Program-made: the position numbers and the translations under genes
Assembly (NCBI RefSeq): GCF_026210795.1
Contig: NC_089429.1
Location: 186,001-250,000 of the forward strand
Length of the DNA stretch: 64,000 nucleotides
Direction of reading: 5' to 3'
DNA from: Rhizophagus irregularis
Lineage: Eukaryota > Glomeromycota > Glomeromycetes > Glomerales > Glomeraceae
In this document: positions 47,691 through 59,500 of the stretch, piece by piece
How positions within the stretch are numbered: the first letter of the stretch is position 1
How the letters are laid out: every line of letters starts with the position of its first letter
The notes under the pieces: generated by a model
Told to the model about the DNA's origin: nothing
Seen by the model: only the letters and a program-made list of their open reading frames with translations
The model's database searches: none

Positions 47691-49910
47691 GTAATAGGCA
47701 ATTTGCAAACTAAATAAGTATGGACTCAGATATTCCTTGTAAAAAAAAGTATAAAATGAGTGGTTCTACTAAGAATTATATTGAATACTTGGCAAATAAA
47801 TATCAGTTTTATCAAAATGAACAGATAAAAACTTGGGTAATACTTTATTTTTATAAAAACATTATTTTATTAGAATTTTAGTTAATGATACTTATTTTAT
47901 TTATTATAGGGAACTATAAATAAAGTCATTAAAAAACACAAAAAAAGCCATTAATTTGAGTTACGCTAATATTTAACAGATTTTATTATATATATGAGCT
48001 AACCATTAAGAATAGTTAATTATATATCCTTTTTATCAGCTTATTCATGAATTAGATTCTGCATTCAGCATGTCAGATTATGTAGCATATAATATACTTT
48101 TAGAACTTTAGTTGATTTATTGCAACCTATTACTTCTGTTTCTCTTACATTAGATTTGTGGATTACATGAAGTTCACATGGTTATCTTGACATAATATAC
48201 TTTTATCTTGATCAGCAATACAGTCTTCATAAAATTGCTCTAATACTTTTTTATATTAGATACCGCATACCACTGAAATAAGGATGCTTGCCAAAACTAT
48301 TTTTTAAAAATTTTAGTTTAATTAAAATTCAATTTGAAACTATTTTTTATAATAAACTTAATTGCCTAAACTGTTTTATACTTTTCCAAAACTAATTATA
48401 ATTTAGAAAAGTTTTGAATTTACCAATTTTTTCATTAAAAATAAAGTTTTTAAATTCAAATTTTTGAATTTTATCATTAAATGAGTTTTGAATAGCAATA
48501 CTATTACATTAAAAACATTAAAGATATTATTGAAAAAATTCTAAATATTTGGAATTTGTAATTTAAAGTGCATTCAATAACAACTGATAATAGAAGAAAT
48601 ATTAAAAAATATATAAAAAGTATGAATGGAATTGAATAGATTTTCTGTACTTTATACATGTTATAACTAGTTAATTGAAAAGAACAAATTGGTACTAGTC
48701 AAAAACTTGATTTTAAAAATAAAAAGAGTAATTAATTTTTTTTCAAAATTTAAACAAGCTGAAAGGCTAGAAGATATTCAAAAAAACTTAAATAAAAGAG
48801 CAATTGAGGTAATTAATTTTAATTAAAATTAATAATATATATATAATATTTTAATTAAATATAATATAATTATAGGAATCATCTCAATAAAGCATATATA
48901 AATCATTAAAAAAAAAAAAAAAAAAAATAATTATAGAAATCATTTAAGTGACAGGTCAACTTTTTCTTCAAAAAAGTAGTTTTTTTTCATAATGTTTAAT
49001 TCTTATATGTATTATATTTTTCTTATTTTTATAAGTTTAGTATATGTAAAGCTCTGAACTGAATCATTCAGAGCTTTAAGTATATGTAAATAAGGATAAT
49101 TATATTAAGACAAAATTGCATCTATAATAAATTAATTAAAAAAAAAAAATAATTATAGGAATTAAAGAAAATTGATAAGTTTTTGCATATTATCTAAGAC
49201 TGTATAACTTATTAAAATAGTTTACAATTAAACCTTGATATAGTGAACCCTTGATATAGTGAATTTTTCAAACAACTATAATAAATTTCCCTTTGCTATA
49301 ACGAATTAACCAATCAAATCTCTTAAAATCTTCACTATAGCCCTATAGCAAAGTTGAGGTCTAGAATCTAAGGTTCATTATAACAAGGGTTAACTGTATA
49401 TTATATGTGATAAAGATTGCTGCTCCTTCGAGATATAATAAATCTTCATATTACAAAATTGATATATGAAACTGATAGCAATTCAAAAATTCTAAGCAGT
49501 TAAAAAAAATTATAATTACTGCTTATGAATAGTATTTAATATAAAATTTAGTTAATATATTAGAACTAATTGCAAAGGTAACTGATTATTTAGATAGTAA
49601 TTTTTATATATATATAATATAATTAATTCTATAATTAAAGAAATTAAAAAAAGACTAGAGAATTCTTTAGAACTTTCTTTATTATTTTTATCATTATTAT
49701 TAGCTATAGAAATAAATAAAGATATTTTTAATTATAATGATATAGAAGATGAATTTGATTTACAACATATAAACACACCTTTTATATTTGGATTGTTAGA
49801 TTCAGTTAAAAAAAAATTTTATAAAGGCTTACTTTACAGAAACTAATAAATTTAGAGTGAATCAACCATAAATTTGCTACAAAAACATCACTTAGATGTG
49901 GCGAGTAAAA
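47690..49910 (+). pseudogene. Heavily decayed hAT transposase remnant
   Basis: Fragments in plus-strand frames: STKNYIEYLANKYQFYQNEQ (47.76 kb), LLQPITSVSLTLDLW and SHGYLDIIYFYLDQQYSLHK (48.11-48.24 kb), FKVHSITTDNRRNIKKYIKS (48.57 kb), INFFSKFKQAERLEDIQKNL (48.74 kb) and a distal block near 49.68-49.84 kb. The LTLDLW and ITTDN blocks correspond to the two Asp-containing motifs of hAT transposases. Stops and frameshifts are numerous. A 172-bp MITE is inserted at 49225-49396. Confidence 0.7.
49225..49396. mobile_element. 172-bp TA-flanked MITE, copy 2
   Basis: Reverse-orientation relative of the 10859-11030 element with identical length. Its right end, reverse-complemented, reads cagttaacccttgttataat. 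The ctatagccctatag core is present. TA lies on both sides. Confidence 0.85.
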
Positions 49911-50148
49911 CCATAATAATTACGTTACTTCTTATTTAATGTAGTTAAAGTGATTCCTATTGGGTAGTTAGGTAGAGTATAGGTAGAAGTTATATGGTAT
50001 TATCTGTTATTATTCAAATTTTATTTATATACTGAAATTTATTTATTTATCAATTTTAAAATATATCAATTTACAATTGAAATATTATTATTAGTATCTA
50101 TTTAAATTATAAACAAAAAAATCTATATTAGACTAATTGCGCAGTAAT

Positions 50149-50758
50149 TATACATGAAGTCAAAATTAAAGCCCAAAAGTAGAAATATTTCGACTTGGGA
50201 AGGTCAAAAGTCGAAATTAAAGTCGAAATGGTCAAAATTACATTATAGTCATGTGATTTTTATAATTATAATTTAATATAAAATTTTAAACGTGAATAAC
50301 TCCGTCAATATTGATGTTACAGACATGAAATACATATCATTGGAATCCTCTTGATGAGCTGAATCCAACCGCGTAAAGATCATAAAAATCGAATCACTGG
50401 ATGCGGAGATCGTTAACTTTGAATTTTAAAATTATTGTTTACTATAAAAATTATAAGACTATTTAATACCAAATTTTAAACGTGAATAACTCCGTCAATA
50501 TTAATGCTACTAATGCTACAAATATGAAATACATATCATTGGAATCCTCTCGATGAGCTGAATCCAACTGTGTAAAGATCATAAAAATTGAATCACTGGA
50601 TGCGGAGTTCGTTAACTTTGAATTTTAATATTATTGTTTACTATAAAATCATATGATTATGACGTCATTTCGACTTTTGGAGGGGCTCAAGTCGAAATCA
50701 TTTTGACCATTTTGACCATTTTAGAGGTCAAAATTAACCAATTTCGGTTTCATGTATA
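50149..50758. mobile_element. 610-bp hAT-type MITE with tataca ends
   Basis: The ends tatacatgaagtcaaaatt and ttcggtttcatgtata are flanked by gcagtaat (50141-50148 and 50759-50766). Subterminal aagtcgaaat/atttcgactt motifs occur on both sides. The interior has two tandem ~180-bp units beginning aataactccgtcaatattga and containing atcactggatgcggag, related to the units in the 26811 element. Confidence 0.85.
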
Positions 50759-51299
50759 GCAGTAATCCACAATTTCACAATCACATAATTCGTTGTCTTA
50801 ACGTCTTTCATAAAATATCATTATTCATTACAAAATCTAAAAGTATAGAAAAAGAAACATTAATAAAATGATTCTAAAGAAAAAAGATTATCTTCTCAAA
50901 TTTATACTTTTCAAAAAAAAGTCTGGTTGAAACTTATAAAGAAAAACTTAAGTCCAATTTAAAAAAATAAAAAATTTGAATTCAAAAACTGTGATCAAAG
51001 TCTATAAACAGAAATTCTGAATCAAAATCAAAGCCAAAGTTTGAATCAATCCTATAAAAGATAATCAAATAGCCTACAAAAAATAAAAATAAAATCCAAA
51101 GTACAGTTCCCCTCGATATAACGAATCTTACATTCTGGCTGATTAGGCCTTTTTTATAAGCAACTTTGTTAACACTATAACGAATTATTCAGTATAGTAT
51201 AATGAATTTTTTGGTATAGATATGTCAGTCATACAGATCATGTGACTTGTCAATCTGATTTACCGATTATTTAATTTTTTTTATTACTAATATTTATTT

Positions 51300-51935
51300 A
51301 TTTTATTGTAGAGAACTTTCTGGACTTCGAAATGGACGTCTGGAATGAGAAGTAAGTGGAGGTTTAGTTTTTTTATTAATTTCGTTTAAAAACGTTTATT
51401 AATGTTCTTTTTTTCTTTATTTTTTTTTAGAGACAGCTCCTAGGTTTAAAGAACTAAGGTTTGTAGTTATTACGAACTTAGTTTTTTTTGTTTTTTTTTA
51501 CTAACCGTTTTTATTTATTTATTTTTTTATAAGTTTTGGTAAGCTTTTGAGAATAGAAAAAAACTATTCGTAGGTATTACAAACTTAATTTTTTTTTGTT
51601 ATTTTTTTTAATAAAGTAGGACAGTTTACTAACCGTTATTCTTATTTATTTTATTTTTTATAGGTTTAGAATGGATTTTAATTGAAAAAGAGCTAAAATT
51701 CGTAAATATTATAAACTTAGCTTTTTTTTGTTTCTTTTTTTTATTAGTAATTAACGGTTCATTATTTGATCTTATTTTATTTTTTTTTAGGTTTCAGGTG
51801 GATTTCGATGGAAAAAGTGCTAAGAATTGTAAGTATAAATCAAATCTTTCTTAGTTTTTTTTTTGTTTTTTTTAATAAAGTGGACTGTTTTTATTTATTT
51901 TTTCTTATAGATTTTAAGCAGACTTTTGACTAGAG
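51300..51935 (+). repeat. Micro-exon-like unit array, plus strand
   Basis: Blocks: 51312-51351 (40 nt, before gtaagtgg), 51431-51458 (28 nt, before gtttgtag), then near 51533, 51663 and 51791 (before gtaagtat). Acceptors are tttttttttag, ttttttatag and similar. Spacers of about 75-110 nt carry aaaacgtttattaatgttc-type palindromes. The blocks at 51.66 and 51.79 kb resemble the minus-strand blocks at 30.8-31.6 kb, so the two arrays are inverted relatives. Confidence 0.6.
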
Positions 51936-52640
51936 CTCCGCACAGGTTAGGTTAGTTTGGGTTAACTGGTTAATCTGAACTGAAATTTTTATTCAGGTCA
52001 AATCGGGTCAGGTAAACTGTTCTGACTTGACTCGACCCATTTGATCTGAAAGTATTCAGATCACTTTAGGTAACTCGGATTACCCGAAGTTTTATTATTA
52101 AATATTGTAAAAAAATGTTTTGTAACGTTTTTTACTTTTTGTTTTTATATATAAAACGCTGAAACTATTTGTTTTGGCATTTTTCCTTTTGATTTTACAT
52201 ATAAAAACGCTGAAACTGATAGTTTCAGTATTTTTTTTAATTTTACATGCAAAAATGCTGGAATAATTAGTTCCAGCATTTTTCCTTTTGATTTTACATG
52301 TAAAAACACCAAAATTATTAGTTCTGGCGTTTTTCTTTTGATTTTATATGTAAAAATGCTGAAACAGATAGTTTCAGCATTTTTTTTCAATTTTACATGT
52401 AAAAACGCCAGAATAATTAATTTCAGTATTTTTCTTTTTGATTTTACATGTAAAAACACTGAAACAGATAGTTTTGGCATTTTTTTTTGATTTTACATGT
52501 AAAAGCGCCAGAATAATTTGTTCAAGCATTTTTCTTTTTAATTTTACATGTAAAAATACTGAAACTAATAGTTTCAGCATTATTTAATTTATTTGACCCA
52601 AATATATGTCAGGTCAACAGGTCAGGTCAGGTAGGATCCT
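51935..52640. repeat. caggt-rich repeat enclosing a ~58-bp satellite of palindromes
   Basis: Starts ctagagctccgcacaggtt (compare 14385) and ends in caggtcaggtcaggt. Between them (52141-52590) about eight units of ttttacatgtaaaaa followed by cgctgaaacagatagtttca run in tandem; both parts of each unit are self-complementary. The open frames on the minus strand are repeat artefacts. Confidence 0.8.
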
Positions 52641-52914
52641 ATCTACTACTAGTAAGATATATTACCAGTAGAAATTTTACTTTCATATGAAACCTTACCT
52701 TAGCATTTACTTAAATTCTATTGGTTAATTGACTAAAAAGGAAAAAAATTATAACAATGTAACATAAAATTTCCTTTTATAGTAGGATCTTCAAAGAGTT
52801 TTATATGTAAATCTTACCTTAGACCACAGGGTGACCTATCTTAATAGTAGACGGGGTTCTGGTTGGGTACCGACTAGTACTGAGAACTTTACTTCTAACG
52901 AAAAAAGAATTAAC

Positions 52915-53210
52915 AGGACTCCGGATATCTAATATAAAGGTCATAATGGACTTTTGGCCAAAAACACCCCTTTTTGCTGAAACTCAAAAAATCGTTTTTT
53001 GTAAATATCTCAGCATCCAGTAATTCAATTTTAATGAACTTTTTTTATTTTGTAGCCCTCATTTAGCTCTACAATTTAAAAAAAAGTTCATCAAAATTGG
53101 ACCACTGGATCTTCGAGATATTTACAAAAAACGATTTTTTAATTTTCTAAAAATGGGCCAATCTGCCGAAAGTGTGACTTATGACCTGTTTTGGAGATAT
53201 CCGGGGTCCT
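52915..53210. mobile_element. AGGACC-family palindromic MITE, 296 bp
   Basis: The ends aggactccggatatc and gatatccggggtcct are flanked by gaattaac (52907-52914 and 53211-53218). The core atctcagcatccagtaattc is mirrored by ggaccactggatcttcgaga. Same orientation as the split copy at 14708. Confidence 0.93.
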
Positions 53211-53218
53211 GAATTAAC

Positions 53219-53595
53219 TAAGATTCGTAAGTACTAGTACAATTAAATTTTAATCTTTTTTTATTTTTTTAATAAAGTGAAACGGTTTACTAACCGTTCT
53301 TTTTTTATTTTATAAACTTCGATTCAAGTGGATTTTCAAAGATGGAAAGAAGATTCATAAGTGCAAATATGAATTTTAGTCATTTTTTTAGTTTTTTTTA
53401 TAAATTTACTAACTGTTTTTATTTTTTTTTTTAGAAATTTCAGTGGGTGGATAATATCAAAAAAAGAAACTTGCAACTAAATGAATCAGATTTATTCGCT
53501 TAGTACGTATTTAAAGGGATGTGGTGACATGTATGTGTGAGTGGTTTCTTTTGTTAAAACGTTTACTAACACTTTTAAATTTTTATAGAAATGAG
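53219..53595 (+). repeat. Micro-exon-like unit array, plus strand, between two MITEs
   Basis: Continues the 51.3-kb array: a block before gtaagtac near 53228, one of about 45 nt near 53320-53360, and one after tttttttttag near 53432. Spacers include agtgaaacggtttactaacc, with a TACTAAC branch-like core. Confidence 0.5.
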
Positions 53596-53888
53596 AGGAC
53601 CCCGGATATCTCCAAAACAGGTCATAAGTCACACTTTCGGCAGATTGGCCCATTTTTCGGCCAGTAAAATTGTTTTTCAGAAATATCTCGACATCCAGTG
53701 GTCCAATTTTGATGAACTTTTTTTTAAATTGTAGAGCTAAATGAGGGCTACAAAATAAAAAAAGTTCATTAAAATTGAATTACTGGATGCTGAGATATTT
53801 ACAAAAAACGATTTTTTGAGTTTCAGCAAAAAGGGGTGTTTTTGGCCAAAAGTCCATTATGACCTTTATATTAGATATCCGGGGTCCT
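53596..53888. mobile_element. AGGACC-family palindromic MITE, 293 bp, opposite orientation
   Basis: The ends aggaccccggatatc and gatatccggggtcct are flanked by gaaatgag (53588-53595 and 53889-53896). Its sequence is the reverse complement of the 52915 copy, 385 bp away. Confidence 0.93.
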
Positions 53889-53889
53889 G

Positions 53890-54476
53890 AAATGAGCAAT
53901 AAATTAACAAAATAAAAATGCGAATTTATAGTTGTATTCAAATCAAAATTATTGTAAAAATTATTATTAATTAAAGAGTAATAATAATATAATTAATAAA
54001 TAAATAAATATAATAAATAAATAAAATTAATAAATAAATATTAAAAAATTCTTCGTTTTACTGAAAAAAAAAATTTGTTATAAAAAAATCTTTTATATCA
54101 AGTGGCATTTTATATATGCAATTCATTCACTTTACTTCATATTACATTATACAGTAAATAATAGTAATTTCGTTATATAAAGGGTTTTTTTTATATTTAA
54201 ATCGGTATCACACTGAAAATCTGTTATATTGTGTTATTCGCTATATTAAGGTTTGTTGTTAAAGTTGCTTGGCTAAATTCATTTTAACTTTTGACAAAAG
54301 TCTAAACTTTAATTAGTAATAGTTTAAACTATGACAAAAGGTTTCGATAATAACTAAATGTCTAAACTATGTCTAAACTTTCTAATTAATAAAATTTAAA
54401 ATAAATAATTATTAATACATTATTATATATATTTAAATAAATAAATATTATATATTAATTAACAATTATTAATAAA
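53890..54476. other. AT-rich interval
   Basis: Contains one pogo-like half-palindrome (tttcgttatataaaggg ... ttcgctatattaaggtttg) at 54165-54255; otherwise nothing. Confidence 0.35.
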
Positions 54477-54478
54477 TA

Positions 54479-54675
54479 TAGTTAGACTTTCATATAATAA
54501 CATTCCATATAGTTATATTATATAAAATTTCTCCATATAATCACACCTTTAGGAAAAACCAATTTATATATTTATTATATAAAAAAATCTTTATATAATT
54601 ACATTATAGTAAAAGCCTCTATATAGTTACTAATTTTTGCAAAACTGATTAGATAACTATATAGAGGTCTGACTG
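54479..54675. mobile_element. 197-bp TA-flanked MITE
   Basis: The left end tagttagactttcatataat mirrors the right end (reverse-complemented cagtcagacctctatatagt). TA lies at 54477-54478 and 54676-54677. Internal ataat(c/a)aca motifs pair. No ORF. Confidence 0.7.
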
Positions 54676-55009
54676 TACTAGTAATAATATATAAAAAGTA
54701 AAATTATAAAACTGGTTATTAATTAAACTTACTATATGTTTTAATATATATAATAATTTAAATAATTAATATAATGTATATTAAATTTTATAATTGCAAA
54801 ACTGGTTAAATTTATATTAAATTATATAATTTATTATAATAAATGGTAAACTTTATTAATTACTATGTAAAAATATATCTAAATCTTTCACAGTTTTACC
54901 AGTTTCGTCAGTTTCACAGTTTTGCAAATTTTTAATTTTTTAATAAAATGTTTCAACTAGTTTCAATTTTAACAATTGTCTAAACTACTTAGTTTCGCTC
55001 AACAACTTT

Positions 55010-56200
55010 ATTTGTTGTAGAAAAAGGTGATTGTAGAAGTTTAAAATACTCACAAAAAAGAAAATTTCAAGATAAAATGAATTAAAGTAACTATAAAAAG
55101 AAAATCCAAGTTAAAAGTTAAAGTAAACTACAAAATAAAAACAAAATTAAAAGTGATCTCTAAAGCTGAAGTTTAAAATGAAATAACCTACAAAATGAAA
55201 ATTTTTCAAAATCTAAGCTAAAATCAAAATAAAATAACTTATGAAAAAAAACAAACAAACTGAAGTTAAATTGAAATTAAAGTTCAAACTAAACATCTTA
55301 GACTAGAATCGAACTAATGATTAAAAAAATTAAAAAAATTAAATGAAGTTAAAGCCCTACAAAAAAGAAAAAGAAAATTGAGTTCAAATTTGACTTAAGT
55401 ATAAAAAAGGAAAAGAAAATATAAGTCTAAATTCAAAGTTAAAGCCCTATAAAAAAGAAAGAAAATCCAAGTCTAAGGTCGAAATGACGAACCTACAAAA
55501 AAAGAAAAAAGAAATTCCAATTCTGATAAAATGTTAGTGTAATATTTCATAAAAACAAAAAAAAAATGGATTTTGAAATAAAACTTACCAAGAATCTAAA
55601 ACTGAACTTGAAGGAACTTACAAAATAGAAAAACAATGAAACTTTAGAATAATTTATAAAAAAAAAGGAAAAAATTAAATTTCTAAGCGAAATTTACTCA
55701 AGATATCCAAGGTGAAGCCGGATTCTACAGAATAAAAAAGAAAAGTTTAGTTTTGTTAAAAAAATAATTAATAAAATATAAAAAAAAGATTTGTCTATAA
55801 ATTCAATATGAAACTTACAATCCAATCCAAGGAGTCTAATCCAAAAAGAAGCTGGCATTTACGAAAAAAAAAAAAAAATATTTAGTTTTTTCAAAAAAAT
55901 TTAAAAAAAATGTTTTTTTGAAATTTCAATGTAAAACTTACTGATCCAATCCAAGAAGGCTAGGAGCTAACACTTACAAAAAAAAGAAGAAATATTTAGT
56001 TTTTTCAAAAAAATTTAAAAAAAATGTTTTTTTGAAGTTTCAATATAAAACTTACTGATCCAATTCAAGAATGCTAGGGGCTGACACTTACAAAAAAAAG
56101 AAGAAATATTTAGTTTTTTCAAAAAAATTTAAAAAAAAATATTTTTTTAAAGTTTTAATGTAAAACTTACTAATTCAATTCAAGAAGTTTATTAGTCCAA
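55010..56200 (-). repeat. Micro-exon-like unit array, minus strand
   Basis: On the minus strand, acceptors ctttttttgtaag or ctttttttgtag precede short blocks (for example near 55.85, 55.95 and 56.07 kb, with ATTGGATCAG/ATTGAATTAG starts) followed by gtaagttttac. Three almost identical ~125-bp units lie at 55.80-56.17 kb. Farther left (55.0-55.7 kb) the blocks are more diverged. Confidence 0.55.
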
Positions 56201-56209
56201 AGTAGGGAT

Positions 56210-56285
56210 TGGAATCGATTTTACAATAATCGAATTTATCGAAAATCGATAAGAATCGATTTTAAATCGATTATCGAATAAAAAT
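56210..56285. repeat. Cluster of aatcgatt palindromes
   Basis: At least five overlapping aatcgat/atcgatt motifs in about 75 bp, between the micro-exon array and the 3' end of the LINE. It could be half of a MITE cut by the LINE; the mate was not found. Confidence 0.6.
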
Positions 56286-56570
56286 CGAATTTACTTACAC
56301 TGGTCAAAAACCAGGCAAACGTGGCATAGTAGCCTTTATCTTTATTAAATTTATTCAAACTTTACAATTTACAAAAAAAATAAAAAGAAATATAAAAATA
56401 AAACTAACTAAAAACAAAGCTATATAGTCTCCTAAGAAAAAATTAAAGTAAAAAAATTAATCTAAAAAAGAAAAATCGCATTACACTAAATTTCCCCAGA
56501 TCTTCCCCCTTGATATATTCCAACCAAAGTAGAAGCAACTATGCTAACAAAATAACGAATAGCGCGCCCA

Positions 56571-59500
56571 CTATAGAAATCGACACTCCATCCTGCAAAA
56601 GCTGTTATTAAGTAGCACCGTTAGACGACCCATAAAACCCGAAAAGTGATTAAACCAAGGCAAACCATATTTCATCGAGTTCTTCAACCAATCGGTTCCG
56701 GAGTCACGTGAATCGTGTAGGGTCGGAGGTGGTAAAGATGAGTAAGGTATGTACGTTGACAATGGCAAATTAGAAGGCTTTGGAGTAGTTTTCAACTTAT
56801 AAGTAATATTCATCGCGTTTTCCCATCTACTTTTCTCATAAGAACGCGGATTCCAAATTCGTTTTCTGAATTTTTGGACAAAATTATTATGAATAGCAGC
56901 GATAACCTTAATCGCAGAAATTCTTGGAATAGACAAATCGACAAAAATGTCAATAAAAAGTGTAGGTAAACAACCACGGACAAGGGCGTAAGAGGACCAA
57001 TTTGTAGAAGAAAAAGACCAGCATGAAAGAGAAGTGAGTTTAGCAATAAAGGGAGTAGGATCAATATCAGCCAATTTTCCAGCTTCTTGAATTTTAGAAA
57101 TCAAATGATTTTGATAAGATTGGAGAATTTGTTGCATAGGTAGACGACGTTTTTGCACATAAAAAGGTGCATCAGGTCTTCCATGCGATCGATACAAGAA
57201 CGGCAAGTTAATTCGTCCATGTATAAGTCTGGTCGAGTCCGCTTAAGCTTTTCCAATGTGGGTAAGTCGTCCAAGAAAAGTTTGAATTTAAAGGTTAAGT
57301 GTCTTGCATGCTCAAGAGTAAAAGATGCATCATGAGAAGGCTTGAAATTCAAGGTAAACCAAGTAAGTTCCCAGTCGACAATATATTCTATATTAGATAA
57401 TAATAAAGAAATAAAGTGAAATCGCGTTAAATTTAACAAATCATGCATTAAATGCATTTGATGATACTGTTTAAGAAGGTGTCGTGGATTAGATTCACAA
57501 ACGGCGTCATTGTCGTAAGTCAAGACGAAATCATGGGCAGAGGCAAGGTCCATTCCAGAAATCAAAATACTGGATGATGCGGTATGGGCAGTATTGGCCA
57601 GGGAGTCAGCAAAATCGTTCAAATAATTGCCAGAATGAGCTTTAACTTTAACAGGAAGAACTGTCAAATTCTTGGTAAGGATAGTTCGTTCAATAATGGC
57701 CCAAAGCTCAAAATTTGTTGTTTTGTAGTAAAGATGGCTATTTGAGTAGACAGAGGAAGAGCAACTTCGAAGGCCATCAATGGCAGTTTGCGAGTCAGTA
57801 TAAATAGTAACTTCTGAGTCGCGAGGAGAAATGGTTAAAACTGCGTAAATAGCGGCAGCTTCAGCACGAGAAGAAGAAGGATTATCTCGAATGATGCCAT
57901 GTGCATAAGTAGCAATGGAATTAGGAAAGCCAGCATCAGGTACGATTTGCATCCAAGACCAGCCCATAGAAACATTAGGAGTGCCTAGATTAATAAGAGA
58001 CCCATCAGTGAAAAAAATATAACGTGAGTCTGAAGACACAACCAACGGCGAATTTGCAAAAACAGCAGCAGCTGAAGATTCAATAGTGATAAGAGGAGCG
58101 GAAGCTTCAACAATATCATCAGGAGGAGAGTCAAAATCAAAATCCAATCGACTGTAATAAAGACGGACACCATCTTCGATATCAGCCCAGGTAAAAGGAG
58201 AGGATACTGCAGAAGTATTACGTCTAATGCGCTCGATTGATGGTGGGCAGAATAAGCGAATGTTGTAGAGAAACCGTAGGCGTACAAAGGGTTAAATCAG
58301 CATTCCGTTTTTGGAAGGAGGCAAAGGAGTATGAGCAGCACAACCAGGGCAAGGAGAGAGTCTAATGAGATCACCAGGCGAAGATTCATAATCAGGAGAG
58401 ACCCAGTGAACAATAGAACAAGTACCACGACTTGCTTGAACTAAAAGTTGTTTGCCAAAGATGGGAGAACCGTAGTCGTCTAACGTGACAATCCAATTTT
58501 TCGTAGTGGTAGGAGAGGACAGGCAAGGAGTCAATTTATAAAATGAAGAGTCAATCGTAGGCATAGTAATGAACTGGGTCAGCAAACGATTGTTGGTGTC
58601 AGGAATGGTAGTAGCTTGCTGGATATCTTTATACCAATAAGGGATACAGCCAGGGCCACGTCGTCCAACCAAATTGTCATAGTAGGCTTTCCAAGAAATT
58701 AAATGAGTCCCTTGGGGAGTAACAAGCTGAGATAGATAAAACAAATGCCATTTTCGCAAAATAGGGAAATAGGCTTTAAACGCTTTAGGTGTCATGCATT
58801 CAAATAAGGGAACGCGTCCATCCATCAAAGTCAGGTTCGGAAGCTTCGAAAGTTGAGTATGAAGCAAACGAAAAGGAGTAGAGGATAAGAGAGCAATAGT
58901 GCATGCGATATAATCTTTCTTAAAAGAAAAAGAGAAGACCATATAGACCAATCCTTAATTAAAAGGGGAGAAATAGGAATTAAAAAATTATATTGAATCA
59001 AACTCAATCTATAAATAAAAAGAGATTGAATAAAAGAAAAGGAAGAATTAGCCATTAAAAATAAATTAGTAATATGACATTGTCGTTGATGAGCAAATAA
59101 ATTTATCAAGCCCAAGGCTTGAGATAAAAATAAAATGGGATTTGGTAAAGAGCGAGAAAAATTTGCTTTGTGCTTTACAACAGATCGTATACTTCTCGTT
59201 ATTAGGTGGCAGTCAGATTCAGACAAGTGAGTAACTTGCATCCGGTATTCAAGTTTCGGTATAAGGACAGCATTATGTAAATAAACAACTTGTTTGGATG
59301 AGAGCTTTGCAGGGCGGATGGTTGCAGCGAAGGAGCAGCATTCACGTTTGAGTTGTTTCTTGACAAAATCCCGGGAGCTTTTAATGTTAAACCAAACACC
59401 TAAAAAACGAAAAGAAGTTGTCATAGAAATTGGGGTAATGGTAATGGAAGGAACACTATTTAATGAGGATAAATCTAAATTAAAAGTAATAGGAGATAAA

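Noticed and set aside
52145-52580. Minus-strand frames of 111 and 68 codons with periodic FLHVKSK-like repeats
   Set aside because: Products of the 58-bp palindromic satellite; the palindromic unit makes both strands look open.
57985-58287. 100-codon hydrophobic frame as a membrane protein
   Set aside because: It overlaps the LINE ORF2 RNase H region in another frame; the hydrophobicity is a frame artefact.
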